This document shows positions 24,794-33,340 of a stretch of DNA of 64,000 nt, piece by piece. A program made the position numbers and the translations under genes. The stretch spans positions 715,355 to 779,354 of the forward strand of contig NZ_QJUE01000002.1 of the NCBI RefSeq assembly GCF_003208055.1. Direction: 5' to 3'. The first letter of the stretch is position 1. Each line of letters starts with the position of its first letter. The notes under the pieces were generated by a model. The model had not been told where the DNA came from and searched no databases. It worked only from the letters and a program-made list of their open reading frames with translations. This stretch comes from Prochlorococcus marinus XMU1408 (GTDB lineage Bacteria; Cyanobacteriota; Cyanobacteriia; PCC-6307; Cyanobiaceae).

Positions 24794-25126
24794 TTATTTA
24801 CAAACTTGCGATGGTTGTTGCGAGCTTTCTTTTAACAGTTCAATCCAATCTTGCAAAGAATTTAATGAGTCAATATTCAATTGGTAATAAACCCATCTAC
24901 CAGTTTGCCTATCGGTAATCAAACCTGCGTCTTTTAAAACTTTTAAATGAAAAGATATTTTCGATTGCGCCAATCCAATTTCATTAATCAAATCACAAAC
25001 ACATCGCTCTCCTCCTGAAAGAGACTCAATGATTTGCAATCGCAATGGATCAGATAAAGCTTTTAGCAATTTCCTGGCCATTGCATTTTCAAGAACTACT
25101 TCGCTCTTTATCGCTGTGGCCATCAC
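24794..25126 (-). CDS. arsR: ArsR-family arsenite-responsive repressor
   Basis: 110 residues. The winged-helix core includes GGERCVCDLINEIG, which holds the classic C-x-C metalloid-binding site of ArsR. IGLAQSKISFHLKVLKDAGLI is the recognition helix, and the wing is TGRWVYYQL. It should leave its operator when As(III) binds. It is divergent from the GAPDH-arsJ pair with a palindromic operator between them. Confidence 0.92.
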   Translation of the reverse strand: MMATAIKSEVVLENAMARKLLKALSDPLRLQIIESLSGGERCVCDLINEIGLAQSKISFHLKVLKDAGLITDRQTGRWVYYQLNIDSLNSLQDWIELLKESSQQPSQVCK

Positions 25127-25192
25127 AGAAGGAAAAATATAATCACATGATAAAACAAACTTCAGAAAAGGCTTGCATCGACAAACCTCTAT

Positions 25193-25212
25193 ATATCAAT
25201 ATAAATTGATAT
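25193..25212. promoter_or_regulatory. candidate ArsR operator
   Basis: A perfect inverted repeat ATATCAAT-ATAA-ATTGATAT in the arsR/GAPDH divergent spacer, 50 nt before the GAPDH start. Size and symmetry match ArsR/SmtB-type operators. Confidence 0.7.
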
Positions 25213-25261
25213 GAGGAATCTTATCCTTTATTGATTCACTCAATCAACTCAATTACAGGTT

Positions 25262-26287
25262 ATGCGAATCGGTATTAATGGTTTCGGTCGAATAGGACGA
25301 CTTGTTCTTCGAGCGATCTGGGGTAGAGAAAAAATCGAGATTACACATATCAACGATCCATTGGGTGATGCAAAGGGAGCTGCGCATTTAGTTGAATTTG
25401 ATTCAGTACATGGTCGATGGAACAAAGCAATAAGCAACGACCAAAACAACCTGAGTATTGAAGGTCAACCAATATCTTTTTCTCAAGAAAGTGATTTCAC
25501 AAAAGTCCCATGGAAGGAAAAAGGAATAGAACTAATTCTCGAATGTTCAGGAAAATTCAAAACCCCTCAAACATTAAATCCATATTTCGATACTCTTGGA
25601 ATGAAAAGAGTTGTCGTTGCATGTCCTGTTAAAGGTGAAATACAGGGAGAGGATGCTCTAAATATCGTCTACGGTATTAATCATGATTTATATGAGCCCA
25701 ATAAACATCGCTTAGTAACAGCAGCATCCTGCACAACTAATTGCTTAGCTCCAGTCGTTAAGGTCGTTAATCAAACCTTTGGTATTAAGCATGGAAGCAT
25801 CACTACACTCCATGACCTTACAAATACTCAGGTAATCGTTGATTCATTTAAGCCAGATTTAAGAAGAGCCAGAAGCGGATCACAAAGCTTAATTCCAACA
25901 ACGACAGGATCAGCAAAAGCGATAGGGATGATATTCCCTGAATTACAAGGAAAATTAAATGGCCATGCAGTTCGAGTTCCTATCCTCAATGGATCTTTAA
26001 CTGATGCTGTATTTGAATTAGAGAAAGAGGTAACGCAAGAAGAAGTCAATTATGTGTTCAAAGAAGCTTCAGAAGGAGAGCTAAAAGGAATACTTGGTTA
26101 CGAAGAAAAGCCACTTGTATCAATCGATTATGTCAATGACTCGAGAAGTTCAATCATTGATGCTCTCTCAACCATGGTGGTCAATAAAACTCAACTGAAA
26201 GTCTATATTTGGTATGACAATGAATGGGGTTATAGCTGTCGAATGGCAGATCTCGTTTGCCATGTAATAAATCTCGAAAAAGGCTAA
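25262..26287 (+). CDS. gap: glyceraldehyde-3-phosphate dehydrogenase of the arsenate pathway
   Basis: 341 residues, full length. The NAD-binding start [17 protein letters not shown], the catalytic ASCTTNC (Cys157) and LHDLTNTQ (His184) are followed by the usual C-terminus [15 protein letters not shown]. Beside arsJ, such GAPDHs form 1-arseno-3-phosphoglycerate from arsenate and glyceraldehyde-3-phosphate for export. This role is inferred from the arsR-gap-arsJ context; the glycolytic activity itself is standard. It is followed 10 nt later by arsJ. Confidence 0.93.
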   Translation: MRIGINGFGRIGRLVLRAIWGREKIEITHINDPLGDAKGAAHLVEFDSVHGRWNKAISNDQNNLSIEGQPISFSQESDFTKVPWKEKGIELILECSGKFKTPQTLNPYFDTLGMKRVVVACPVKGEIQGEDALNIVYGINHDLYEPNKHRLVTAASCTTNCLAPVVKVVNQTFGIKHGSITTLHDLTNTQVIVDSFKPDLRRARSGSQSLIPTTTGSAKAIGMIFPELQGKLNGHAVRVPILNGSLTDAVFELEKEVTQEEVNYVFKEASEGELKGILGYEEKPLVSIDYVNDSRSSIIDALSTMVVNKTQLKVYIWYDNEWGYSCRMADLVCHVINLEKG

Positions 26288-26297
26288 AAATAAAAAC

Positions 26298-27560
26298 ATG
26301 CGATTAACGGCATTGCAACAATATGGAATCGTAACGACCAACTATTGGGCATTCACACTGACAGATGGTGCTCTAAGAATGCTAGTGATTTTTCACTTTC
26401 ATAGCCTTGGATATACAACATTAGAAATTGCATTCTTATTCCTTTTTTATGAGTTTTTTGGCGTCATCACTAATCTCTATGGAGGTTGGATAGGAGCAAG
26501 GTATGGATTACGTCTAACACTTTGGGTAGGAACCCTTTTACAAATCGGCGCCTTATTGATGTTGATACCCGTTTCAAGTGGTTGGTCGAAACTTTTGAGT
26601 GTCATTCATGTCATGGTTGCGCAAGCGATTAGTGGTATAGCAAAAGATCTCAATAAGATGAGTGCTAAAAGTGCCATCAAAACTGTCGTTCCAGACTCCT
26701 CAGAAGAAGATGGTGGAAATAATCAATTATTTAAATGGGTAGCCATCTTAACTGGTTCAAAAAATGCACTCAAAGGAGTTGGCTTCTTTCTTGGTGGACT
26801 TTTGCTTACAAGTTTTGGATTTAATAAAGCAGTTGAATTAATGGCTATCGGTTTAGGTCTGTCATTTCTAATGACATTAATTTTGCCTGGAGATATTGGA
26901 CAGATGAAAAGCAAACCCATCTTAAAAGACTTATTCTCTAAATCTCAAGGGATCAACGTCCTATCTGTTGCACGTTTTTTTCTCTTTGGAGCAAGAGATG
27001 TATGGTTCGTCGTAGCACTTCCTGTTTTTCTTGAAACGTATCTAAATTGGAATTTTTCTGAGATTGGAGCGTTCCTAGGATTGTGGGTTATTGGTTATGG
27101 CTTTATCCAAGCTTTTGCACCGTCTTTAAGAAATTTATGGGGAAATAAAACAAGTCCAGGAGTCTCTTCTGTTCAATTTTGGAGTGCTGTCTTAACTGCG
27201 ATACCTGCGCTAATAGCAATAGCACTATGGCGACAAAGCAATCCAGAAATAGCAATTACAGCTGGATTGATATTATTTGGGTTCATTTTTGCAATGAACT
27301 CATCAATACATTCATATATGGTTCTTGCTTATACGGACAAGGAAAACGTGAGTCTAAATGTAGGCTTCTATTACATGGCAAATGCGGCAGGAAGACTGAT
27401 TGGTACTCTCCTATCAGGAGTTTTATTCATGCTTGGAACTAATGCCTCTATAGGAATGCAACTATGTTTATGGTGTTCAAGCCTATTTGTATTTATCTCA
27501 TTGTTGACTAGTTTACGACTACCTCCAGTATCAAGGACAAAAGCTATAAAAAATTCCTAA
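26298..27560 (+). CDS. arsJ: ArsJ organoarsenical efflux permease (MFS)
   Basis: 420 residues with about 11-12 membrane helices. The start ALQQYGIVTTNYWAFTLTDG, the motif GGWIGARYGLRLTL and the segment GIAKDLNKMSAKSAIKTVVP are characteristic of ArsJ. It exports 1-arseno-3-phosphoglycerate, which hydrolyses outside to arsenate. It is in an operon with GAPDH, under likely ArsR control. Confidence 0.93.
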   Translation: MRLTALQQYGIVTTNYWAFTLTDGALRMLVIFHFHSLGYTTLEIAFLFLFYEFFGVITNLYGGWIGARYGLRLTLWVGTLLQIGALLMLIPVSSGWSKLLSVIHVMVAQAISGIAKDLNKMSAKSAIKTVVPDSSEEDGGNNQLFKWVAILTGSKNALKGVGFFLGGLLLTSFGFNKAVELMAIGLGLSFLMTLILPGDIGQMKSKPILKDLFSKSQGINVLSVARFFLFGARDVWFVVALPVFLETYLNWNFSEIGAFLGLWVIGYGFIQAFAPSLRNLWGNKTSPGVSSVQFWSAVLTAIPALIAIALWRQSNPEIAITAGLILFGFIFAMNSSIHSYMVLAYTDKENVSLNVGFYYMANAAGRLIGTLLSGVLFMLGTNASIGMQLCLWCSSLFVFISLLTSLRLPPVSRTKAIKNS

Positions 27561-27601
27561 GACCTTCAATTAAAAAAATTAAATATCAAGGGAAAGAAGG
27601 A

Positions 27602-27799
27602 CTACTGAACCTCTGATTCTCTGTCATATTCAAGTCCAACTTCATTCATCCAAGCTGATTTCGTTTTACAGTTTTTACCATGCTCAGCTAGATGTAATCC
27701 CTCAATCGAAATAAATAAAACTAGTAGTGAAACTGGAATCCACCAGATGGGTGATCCAACTATTTCCTTCCAATTATTCATTGATTCTTTTTTTTTCAT
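27602..27799 (-). CDS. single-pass membrane protein, hypothetical
   Basis: 65 residues. A Trp-rich helix (IWWIPVSLLVLFISIEGLHL) is followed by a soluble tail with one Cys. Met7 (MNNWKE) is an alternative start. It lies between arsJ and pstS but there is no reason to link it to either. Confidence 0.5.
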   Translation of the reverse strand: MKKKESMNNWKEIVGSPIWWIPVSLLVLFISIEGLHLAEHGKNCKTKSAWMNEVGLEYDRESEVQ

Positions 27800-27860
27800 A
27801 TTAAAGAGCTTTTTTAAGCTTAAGTTAAGAAGTTACTAGCAAGCAAAAAAAGACAAAAAA

Positions 27861-27880
27861 AAGGAGGCTATTGCCTCCTT
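27861..27880 (-). terminator. pstS terminator
   Basis: GGAGGC/GCCTCC stem with a 4-nt TATT loop. It is A-rich on the left and T-rich on the right, so on the minus strand it ends in eight T. It lies 22 nt past the pstS stop. Confidence 0.85.
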
Positions 27881-27901
27881 TTTAATTTATAAGGAATTAA
27901 T

Positions 27902-28873
27902 TCACTTACCAATACGCTTTACAGCAGCGCGAGACTTGGAAAGAATATCACCTTTTAGAGGAACAAAGCCAAGAGAAGGAGCCTTAGCCTGGGCTTTATC
28001 ACTTAGCAAGTAGTTAAGTGATTCTTGGACGGCTTTAGTATTTCTACCATTACCAGTCTCGTAAGCAAGAATCCATGTAAGCGTAGCGATTGGATATGCA
28101 CCCTTAGCTTTTGGGTTAGGATTTTTACCAGCTAAATTTTTATCTAGTTTTATACCATTAAGAGCTTTTGCTCCTGCTTCTGTTGTTGGCTTTAAAAACT
28201 CACCAGATAAATTTTGAAGAGCGGCAGGTTTAATTACACCTCTAATATATGACTGGTTTACATAACCAATTGCACCAGGAGTATTACGAATTACGCCTGC
28301 AACACCTGCGTTACCTTTTCCACCAACACCAGCAGGCCAAGCAATAGATTTACCTGTTCCTAAATTCCATGTCTTAGAGAAAGCTTGCATAGAGTTTGAA
28401 AAAGCCTTGGTTGTACCGGAGCCATCAGAGCGATGTGCCCATGTCATTTTTCCTGCAGGACAACCAACTTCTTTCCAATTTGAGATTTTACCCATAGCAA
28501 CGCGAACAGCTTGCTCTTGAGTAAGTTTAAGATCGCAGTCATAGTTGTATCCAAAGGCAATTGTTCCACCAACCATTGGGATTTGGACTAATCCACGAGT
28601 AACTTTTGCAATATCTGTTGCTTTCATTGGATCATCAGAAGCACCGAAGTTAACGGTTTCATCAATGAAAGCTTTACGGCCAGAACCTGAACCAACAGCT
28701 TGATAGTTGACTCGAGGTCCACCTTCTTTAGCTAAATCAGAAAACCAACGAGTGTAGATTTTAGCGGGAAAGGATGCACCTGCTCCACTAAGACGACTAG
28801 CTGCATTTGCGGACATGCCTGCGCCCACTGCAAGCAAAGAAGTAAAGATGAGGGCCTTCTTAGCGAAGGTCAT
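27902..28873 (-). CDS. pstS: phosphate ABC transporter substrate-binding protein
   Basis: 323 residues. The signal peptide (about residues 1-25) ends NAAS. Phosphate-binding blocks follow: SGAGASFPAKIY, VGSGSGRKAFI (the GSG-GR loop), FGASDDPM and HRSDGSGTTKAF. It delivers phosphate to PstCAB in the periplasm. It is monocistronic with its own terminator, and the pstCAB genes are not in this window. PstS-dependent uptake also brings in arsenate, which may explain the neighbouring arsenate genes. Confidence 0.95.
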   Translation of the reverse strand: MTFAKKALIFTSLLAVGAGMSANAASRLSGAGASFPAKIYTRWFSDLAKEGGPRVNYQAVGSGSGRKAFIDETVNFGASDDPMKATDIAKVTRGLVQIPMVGGTIAFGYNYDCDLKLTQEQAVRVAMGKISNWKEVGCPAGKMTWAHRSDGSGTTKAFSNSMQAFSKTWNLGTGKSIAWPAGVGGKGNAGVAGVIRNTPGAIGYVNQSYIRGVIKPAALQNLSGEFLKPTTEAGAKALNGIKLDKNLAGKNPNPKAKGAYPIATLTWILAYETGNGRNTKAVQESLNYLLSDKAQAKAPSLGFVPLKGDILSKSRAAVKRIGK

Positions 28874-28976
28874 GAGGCCTAATAAAAAACTTGCTCTTAT
28901 TTCATAGCATCTAATTGATCAAAATATTTGTCATTAGAAATCAAATTAGCAATTCATCAATTTTTCTTGATCTATT

Positions 28977-28995
28977 CTTAACCTTTCGATTAACC
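28977..28995. promoter_or_regulatory. possible Pho-box-like repeats upstream of pstS
   Basis: CTTAACCT (28977-28984) and TTAACC (28990-28995) resemble cyanobacterial PhoB boxes, about 105 nt upstream of the pstS start. They read in the opposite orientation to the gene and the spacing is 12 rather than 11 nt, so the call is weak. Confidence 0.35.
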
Positions 28996-29124
28996 AAGAT
29001 TAATTTACTTTTTAAAAAAGAATTAACTCAAAATAACGCGAATTTTCTAGTTGATATGTCCTAATGTGCCTTGATAGCCCTATCCAGTATGCAAATTAAT
29101 TTTCGTAAGAAATTAATTAGAACA

Positions 29125-29232
29125 GTGGTTTTAACTTGCTCAATTATTTTTTGCATGGGTTACTATTTCGATCAATATCCAAACCATGAAATCCGGAAAC
29201 AGATATCAACAGATGGATTATTAATGGATTAA
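29125..29232 (+). CDS. doubtful membrane mini-protein
   Basis: A GTG-initiated frame of 35 residues with a hydrophobic start (VLTCSIIFCMGYYF) and a polar tail. In the sequence as given, a stop at 29098-29100 lies just upstream. There is no good ribosome binding site. Confidence 0.25.
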   Translation: MVLTCSIIFCMGYYFDQYPNHEIRKQISTDGLLMD

Positions 29233-29328
29233 ATATAGGTATGGAGAAATAAAACGACTTAAAGATATTAGAGAAAGTATCAACTAAAATTATAAAAGTG
29301 CTAATTAATACCTCTACAAAGAAAGAAG

Positions 29329-29559
29329 ATGAGATGGCCACCGAATGCAGCTTGGACCTCAGCCGTAAAAAGAGAAGGTTATCGACATTTTGAAGTTAAA
29401 AGCTATGGAGGCAAAAAAGATGAACGGTGGGTAGAACTATTTCCAGTTAACAACAACGAAATTCTTATAAGAGTTCCATGGTCGGAATTAAAAACATATT
29501 CAAAGTGGACGAGTGGATGGCTTCAGTTGCCAAAAGATGAAGATTGCGATGGCAACTAA
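29329..29559 (+). CDS. TIGR02450-type Trp-rich small protein
   Basis: 76 residues. WTSAVKREGYRHFEVKSYGG, then WVELFPV and IRVPWSELKTYSKWTSGWLQL match the Trp-rich TIGR02450 plan (W...RHF...VEL...WREL...W-x-GWL). The family has no established function. It lies 27 nt before repeat copy B. Confidence 0.7.
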   Translation: MRWPPNAAWTSAVKREGYRHFEVKSYGGKKDERWVELFPVNNNEILIRVPWSELKTYSKWTSGWLQLPKDEDCDGN

Positions 29560-29586
29560 TCTTTAGAGAAAATAAAAAACAGCTAT

Positions 29587-30245
29587 TTAAGTAATTATTC
29601 CTACACGGCTGACAGTGGTTTGTTCTTATATTTTTTGAACTTCTCAGGACAACCTTCTTTTTATACTGAGCTTTAGAAGGTTGTTTCTTTGAATAAAAAA
29701 CGTCAGTGCTCCTCCCCAGAAGCCAATCAATCGATGACCAGTGCAATTGATTGCCTGACGTACATTCATCCTAGATTTTCCTTTTCATCAATAGTTCTGT
29801 AGGACCGTACGTCTTAGGTAGGGAAACCGTAGAAAGAATAAACCTCTTTTAATTAGACATTTAAAAAGGGCCCGAGGGGGCCCTTTTTCTTTACCGATTC
29901 TTTTGAAGCTTCTGGATATTGGTGGCCTGGGGCCAAGTGTCTAGTAGAAAGGCTTTTTTACTCCGTTAGGGCACCTAAACGATGCAGAGGAGTTTCGACT
30001 GATTTGACGCACCTATATCATTGATCCTTGTCGCATCAGACGAATAGCCCACTTATTCTTTGAGAATGTTGGAGCAGGAACCAGAATTCAGTTCGCTTCT
30101 CTTAAATACTCAGGTGGAGTGTCGACCATCAATGGTGCCTCTTAACTCAACACACGTATCTTTGCTCTATTCGCACCTCAACGCAATCAGCCTTAATGCC
30201 CATTGCTTTTCCACTACACCTGATCAAAAATAGTAAGTTTGGGGT
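29587..30245. repeat. 660-bp duplicated element, copy B
   Basis: Second copy of 18713-19373, same orientation. The hairpins, the GTAGGACCGTACGTCTTAGG block and the terminator (29863-29888) are intact. In the 3' part a GAG-to-TAA-type change breaks the frame that is open in copy A, so the frame is not preserved as protein while the RNA-like parts are. Confidence 0.85.
29790..29888 (+). ncRNA. candidate small RNA with terminator in repeat copy B
   Basis: Same arrangement as in copy A: a conserved block followed by AAAAAGGGCCC-GAGG-GGGCCCTTTTT. The single change in the loop region leaves the stem intact. The 5' end is a guess. Confidence 0.45.
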
Positions 30246-30276
30246 CTAGCTAAGATCTAATCAATAAATCAAAAAC

Positions 30277-30471
30277 ATGAATCAGTCTCCAGAGAAAGAG
30301 AAGGGAATGAGCTTTATTAAAAAAGCTGGTAAATGGGCTCCATTAGTTGGAGGAGCATGGATTGTTCTAAATATTGTTGTTCCATTAGCTCTTCTTCGTA
30401 TTCCTGCAGTCCAAAAATACTTAGTAGTACTGGAGGACAAACTCCCTTTTGACATTCCAGGTATTGGTTAG
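30277..30471 (+). CDS. single-pass membrane protein, hypothetical
   Basis: 64 residues. A charged N-terminus (SPEKEKGMSFIKKAGKW) leads into one helix (APLVGGAWIVLNIVVPLALL) and the tail KLPFDIPGIG. The next plus-strand frame begins immediately after its stop. Confidence 0.6.
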   Translation: MNQSPEKEKGMSFIKKAGKWAPLVGGAWIVLNIVVPLALLRIPAVQKYLVVLEDKLPFDIPGIG

Positions 30472-30648
30472 ATGGCAACAGAGATTATTTGTTTTTTCTT
30501 GCTTGGTATTGCAGCACTGCTTCTAAATGCTGGACTCGACGCTCAAGTTCTTCCACTCTTTTGGCTAATTCTTCCATTAGTAATCAAATTAAGTTTCGAC
30601 AATATAACCAGAAAGAAAGCACTCCTCATCAACAAAAAAACGAAATAA
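30472..30648 (+). CDS. possible membrane protein opposite a coiled-coil ORF
   Basis: 58 residues starting directly after the previous stop (TAG-ATG). It is rich in Leu/Phe/Ile (FFLLGIAALLLNAGLDAQVL) with a basic tail. Because antisense of a charged helical gene also looks hydrophobic, this may be the shadow of 30485-30577. Only one of the pair need be real. Confidence 0.35.
   Translation: MATEIICFFLLGIAALLLNAGLDAQVLPLFWLILPLVIKLSFDNITRKKALLINKKTK
30485..30577 (-). CDS. 30-residue coiled-coil mini-protein
   Basis: MEELAKRVEELERRVQHLEA continues as a clean heptad pattern (Leu/Val at a and d positions) and ends in a basic tail. It overlaps the plus-strand frame above completely. Confidence 0.5.
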   Translation of the reverse strand: MEELAKRVEELERRVQHLEAVLQYQARKNK

Positions 30649-30681
30649 AGGCTAAGGTCTTGAAAAATTAGCCGAAAAGCT

Positions 30682-30816
30682 TTGAACGAGTTACAAGCAT
30701 TGACGCTATCAGGAGCATTAGCTGTATTTGCTATTACCTGGCTATTTTTTGGTTTTGGGGATGATGATGATGATGGAGGCGGGATGATGAGACCTGTCAG
30801 ACAAAATGCCGATTAA
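30682..30816 (+). CDS. membrane mini-protein with Asp-run and GGGMM tail
   Basis: 44 residues from a TTG start: MNELQALTLSG, one helix (ALAVFAITWLFFGF), then GDDDDDGGGMMRPVRQNAD. Both ends match 21228-21404 (M-x-ELQ start; Asp run, GGG, Met). It lies 129 nt before an FPF-peptide gene. Confidence 0.6.
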   Translation: MNELQALTLSGALAVFAITWLFFGFGDDDDDGGGMMRPVRQNAD

Positions 30817-30945
30817 ATATCAGTTGCGAATAAGAAAGAAAAAAGCCTCAATCTAAGAAAGACAATCTTAAAGGTATTTTTACAAGTCCTAAAGCTAATC
30901 AACCTTCTTATTAAGCATTAGGCTAAGTAATGAGAGCATGGTGAT

Positions 30946-31191
30946 ATGAAAAATTTTCTAATCAAATTAGCTTTATTCGTATTCATTGTTTTCTCTGGAT
31001 TGAATAGTGCTGAGGCTGTAATACAAGGCTGGGTTCCACCAGAGGATTATGGAGAAGGTGACTCATATGAAATGGGAATGGAATCCGAAGAAGAAGCTGT
31101 AGGAATGGAGTCACAAAGTGAACAGTTGAGTATGGAGGATATTTTTGGAGATGAACAAGTTTTTCCTTTTCCACCTGGCCTAGGCAATTAA
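30946..31191 (+). CDS. secreted FPFxPG peptide family, member 2
   Basis: 81 residues. The signal peptide (about residues 1-24) is cleaved after AEA. The mature part is very acidic and Met-rich (MGMESEEEAVGMESQSE) and ends FGDEQVFPFPPGLGN. It shares the tail with 22424-22684. Confidence 0.65.
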   Translation: MKNFLIKLALFVFIVFSGLNSAEAVIQGWVPPEDYGEGDSYEMGMESEEEAVGMESQSEQLSMEDIFGDEQVFPFPPGLGN

Positions 31192-31261
31192 TCAAAAGGC
31201 AAACATTCGCTTTAGTAAGGTAGATGCAGATAACTATCTAACTTTTAAGTTTGTTGAACTA

Positions 31262-31672
31262 ATGGCAGCAATAAAAAAAGACTCAGAGCCTCTAGATAAC
31301 TTATCCAGTCAAGAGATAGAGGATATTGTCAGATCAAACGAAATATTGGATCAAGAAAATGAAAGACTAATCAAAGAAGAAGAAATAGAGGCACAAAGAT
31401 TCTCAAAGACAAAATCTACAAGAAGATTGCTTAGACGATTAAGAAGATCTCCACTTGAAGTGATAAATCGATCACTCTTTTTTGTATTCATTGGTAGTTT
31501 TATATTCTCCTTTGTCTCTGTTTACTCAATCAATAAATTGTGGTTTATCTTTTATGTCATAAGTGCCTTCTCATGTGTCTTATACACCCCCAATAGACAA
31601 GCCCTAAAGGAACTAATTGCAGCATGGCCAAATATCGAAGATCTTTTAAAAAAAAGAAGTCTATGGAAATAA
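31262..31672 (+). CDS. membrane protein with coiled-coil N-terminus
   Basis: 136 residues. A charged helical N-terminus (about residues 15-50) and an Arg-rich patch (RRLLRRLRRSP) precede two membrane helices (about residues 72-90 and 94-112), then a soluble tail. It resembles cyanobacterial hypothetical membrane proteins. No specific family is claimed. Confidence 0.6.
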   Translation: MAAIKKDSEPLDNLSSQEIEDIVRSNEILDQENERLIKEEEIEAQRFSKTKSTRRLLRRLRRSPLEVINRSLFFVFIGSFIFSFVSVYSINKLWFIFYVISAFSCVLYTPNRQALKELIAAWPNIEDLLKKRSLWK

Positions 31673-31759
31673 ATTATTGAAACTTATAGGCCATTGATTT
31701 GAAAATTATTTTTTGAGCTAAGTCTGATCTATCCTAAATTTATAATTAATTAAAAGGTA

Positions 31760-32101
31760 ATGGATAAGAAAGGAGCCAAAGGGTACTGGATCTCAACTGC
31801 AAAGGTTATTAATCAAGAATTATTTAATGAATATGTTGAAAAAGTTGGGCCATGGCTCAAAGAAAATGGTGGGGAGGTATTTGCGAAAGATTCAGACCCA
31901 ATAGGAAAAGAAAAAACTGAAGATTCAAACCTAGCCGTCATTTGTGAATTCCCATCAATGCGAATAGCAGTAGAAGCTTATGAATCCAGTGAATATCAAG
32001 AGCTATCAAAGCTACGTACAGCTGCGACAGTTAATTCTACTTTCACAATCATGGAGGGAATGGACGAGGCGACAAAACTTAGAAGAGCAATGGGAATGTA
32101 G
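31760..32101 (+). CDS. DUF1330-family protein
   Basis: 113 residues with the dimeric alpha/beta-barrel pattern. KGYWISTAKVINQELFNEYV, GPWLKENGGEVFAKD and a central CEFPSMRIAVEAYESSEYQ match DUF1330. The family has no known catalytic function. Confidence 0.8.
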   Translation: MDKKGAKGYWISTAKVINQELFNEYVEKVGPWLKENGGEVFAKDSDPIGKEKTEDSNLAVICEFPSMRIAVEAYESSEYQELSKLRTAATVNSTFTIMEGMDEATKLRRAMGM

Positions 32102-32191
32102 ATAATGGCATCAGCTACTTCACCATTCATTTCACATGGTTGGATGAATTGATCTAATTCCTTACCGCTTTAAAACTCAAGGAGGCATATT

Positions 32192-33043
32192 TTGATGAGT
32201 ACTCAAAATAGAAGTGACGATCAAGAACTAGTCAGGAAAAACCTTGAATTAATTATTAGTTCGAACAATTACCAATTAGCCCATGAAGATAGAGAGTTAC
32301 TCAATAGTGATGAAATGAGAGGAGTGCGAATGCTTCTAGAAATTAATAAACCAGAAAAAATCCTAGAAGAACAAAATATTTTATCAACAATCATCGTCTT
32401 TGGAGGAGCGAGCCTTACCGATAAAAGCTCTATAGATCACAGACTTGCACTAGCGAAGAATTCACTCACCAAAGATCCGAGCTCATCTAATTTACAGAGA
32501 GAAGTAACACGTCTAAAGAATTTACAATCGATATCTCATTACTACGATTCAGCCAGAGAATTCGCAAAGATTGTCTCCAGACAAAACCAAAAAGAACACT
32601 GCAATTCACATGTAATTGTCACTGGTGGCGGTCCTGGGATCATGGAGGCTGCGAATCGAGGTGCATTTGACGCCGACTGTAAATCCATAGGATTAAATAT
32701 AAGTCTCCCAAACGAACAACATCCCAATTCATATATCACGCCAGGGCTTTGCTTTAAATTTAATTATTTCGCCTTACGAAAATTCCATTTTGTAATGAGA
32801 TCAGTTGCAGCAGTGTTTTTCCCAGGAGGATTTGGAACATTTGATGAACTATTTGAATTACTCACTCTTCGACAAACAGGAATGAAAACACAAATTCCAA
32901 TTATTCTATTTGGTCGAAATTATTGGTCGAAAGTTATCAACTTTCAATACCTTTCAGACCACGGACTTATCTCAGATGATCACATGAATCTCTTTCAATA
33001 CGCCGATAGTGCTTCAGAAGCATGGGACATTATCAAACAATAG
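32192..33043 (+). CDS. LOG-family (TIGR00730-like) phosphoribohydrolase
   Basis: 283 residues. The two family signatures are present: GGGPGIMEAANRGAFDA and PGGFGTFDELFELLTL (the PGGxGTxxE motif). Relatives release cytokinin bases or cleave nucleoside 5'-monophosphates. The long N-terminus (about 70 residues) fits the larger LOG subgroup. The substrate in cyanobacteria is unsettled. It is followed 15 nt later by the EGSSWLT-family gene. Confidence 0.88.
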   Translation: MMSTQNRSDDQELVRKNLELIISSNNYQLAHEDRELLNSDEMRGVRMLLEINKPEKILEEQNILSTIIVFGGASLTDKSSIDHRLALAKNSLTKDPSSSNLQREVTRLKNLQSISHYYDSAREFAKIVSRQNQKEHCNSHVIVTGGGPGIMEAANRGAFDADCKSIGLNISLPNEQHPNSYITPGLCFKFNYFALRKFHFVMRSVAAVFFPGGFGTFDELFELLTLRQTGMKTQIPIILFGRNYWSKVINFQYLSDHGLISDDHMNLFQYADSASEAWDIIKQ

Positions 33044-33058
33044 ACGTATCATCTGATA

Positions 33059-33340
33059 ATGGATTGGAAAACATCACTAGATTGGTATTGTTCAGGCAAC
33101 ATTCTCGAGAAAGAGGATCTTGAGCTTTTAGAAAAACATTATCAACAGGTAATCAAAGAAATAGATACGAATCTCTATCTTGAACTAGCTCCAAAACATA
33201 TTTGTAATCAAACCAATATTCCAGAGGGGAGTTCTTGGTTAACAGCAGTAGCAGTTGTACTTGATAGATTAAATCCTGTTAAGACTGGCAAGCCAAGAAA
33301 TTTAATCGTTGATCAATTAAGAAGAAAGCAAAGCAGTTAA
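33059..33340 (+). CDS. EGSSWLT paralogue family, member 1
   Basis: 93 residues. ELAPKHICNQTNIPEGSSWLTAV followed by LDRLNPVKTG matches 45206-45508 closely and 36396-36692 loosely. The shared plan is a helical N-terminus with paired acidic helices, one conserved Cys, then SSWLT and ILD-x-(L/V)NP. It probably forms an operon with the LOG gene. Its 3' end overlaps the convergent MAPEG gene by 24 nt. Confidence 0.65.
   Translation: MDWKTSLDWYCSGNILEKEDLELLEKHYQQVIKEIDTNLYLELAPKHICNQTNIPEGSSWLTAVAVVLDRLNPVKTGKPRNLIVDQLRRKQSS

Noticed and set aside
18713..30245. Composite transposon bounded by the two 660-bp repeats
   Set aside because: There is no transposase or integrase gene between or within the repeats, no terminal inverted repeats, and no visible target duplication.
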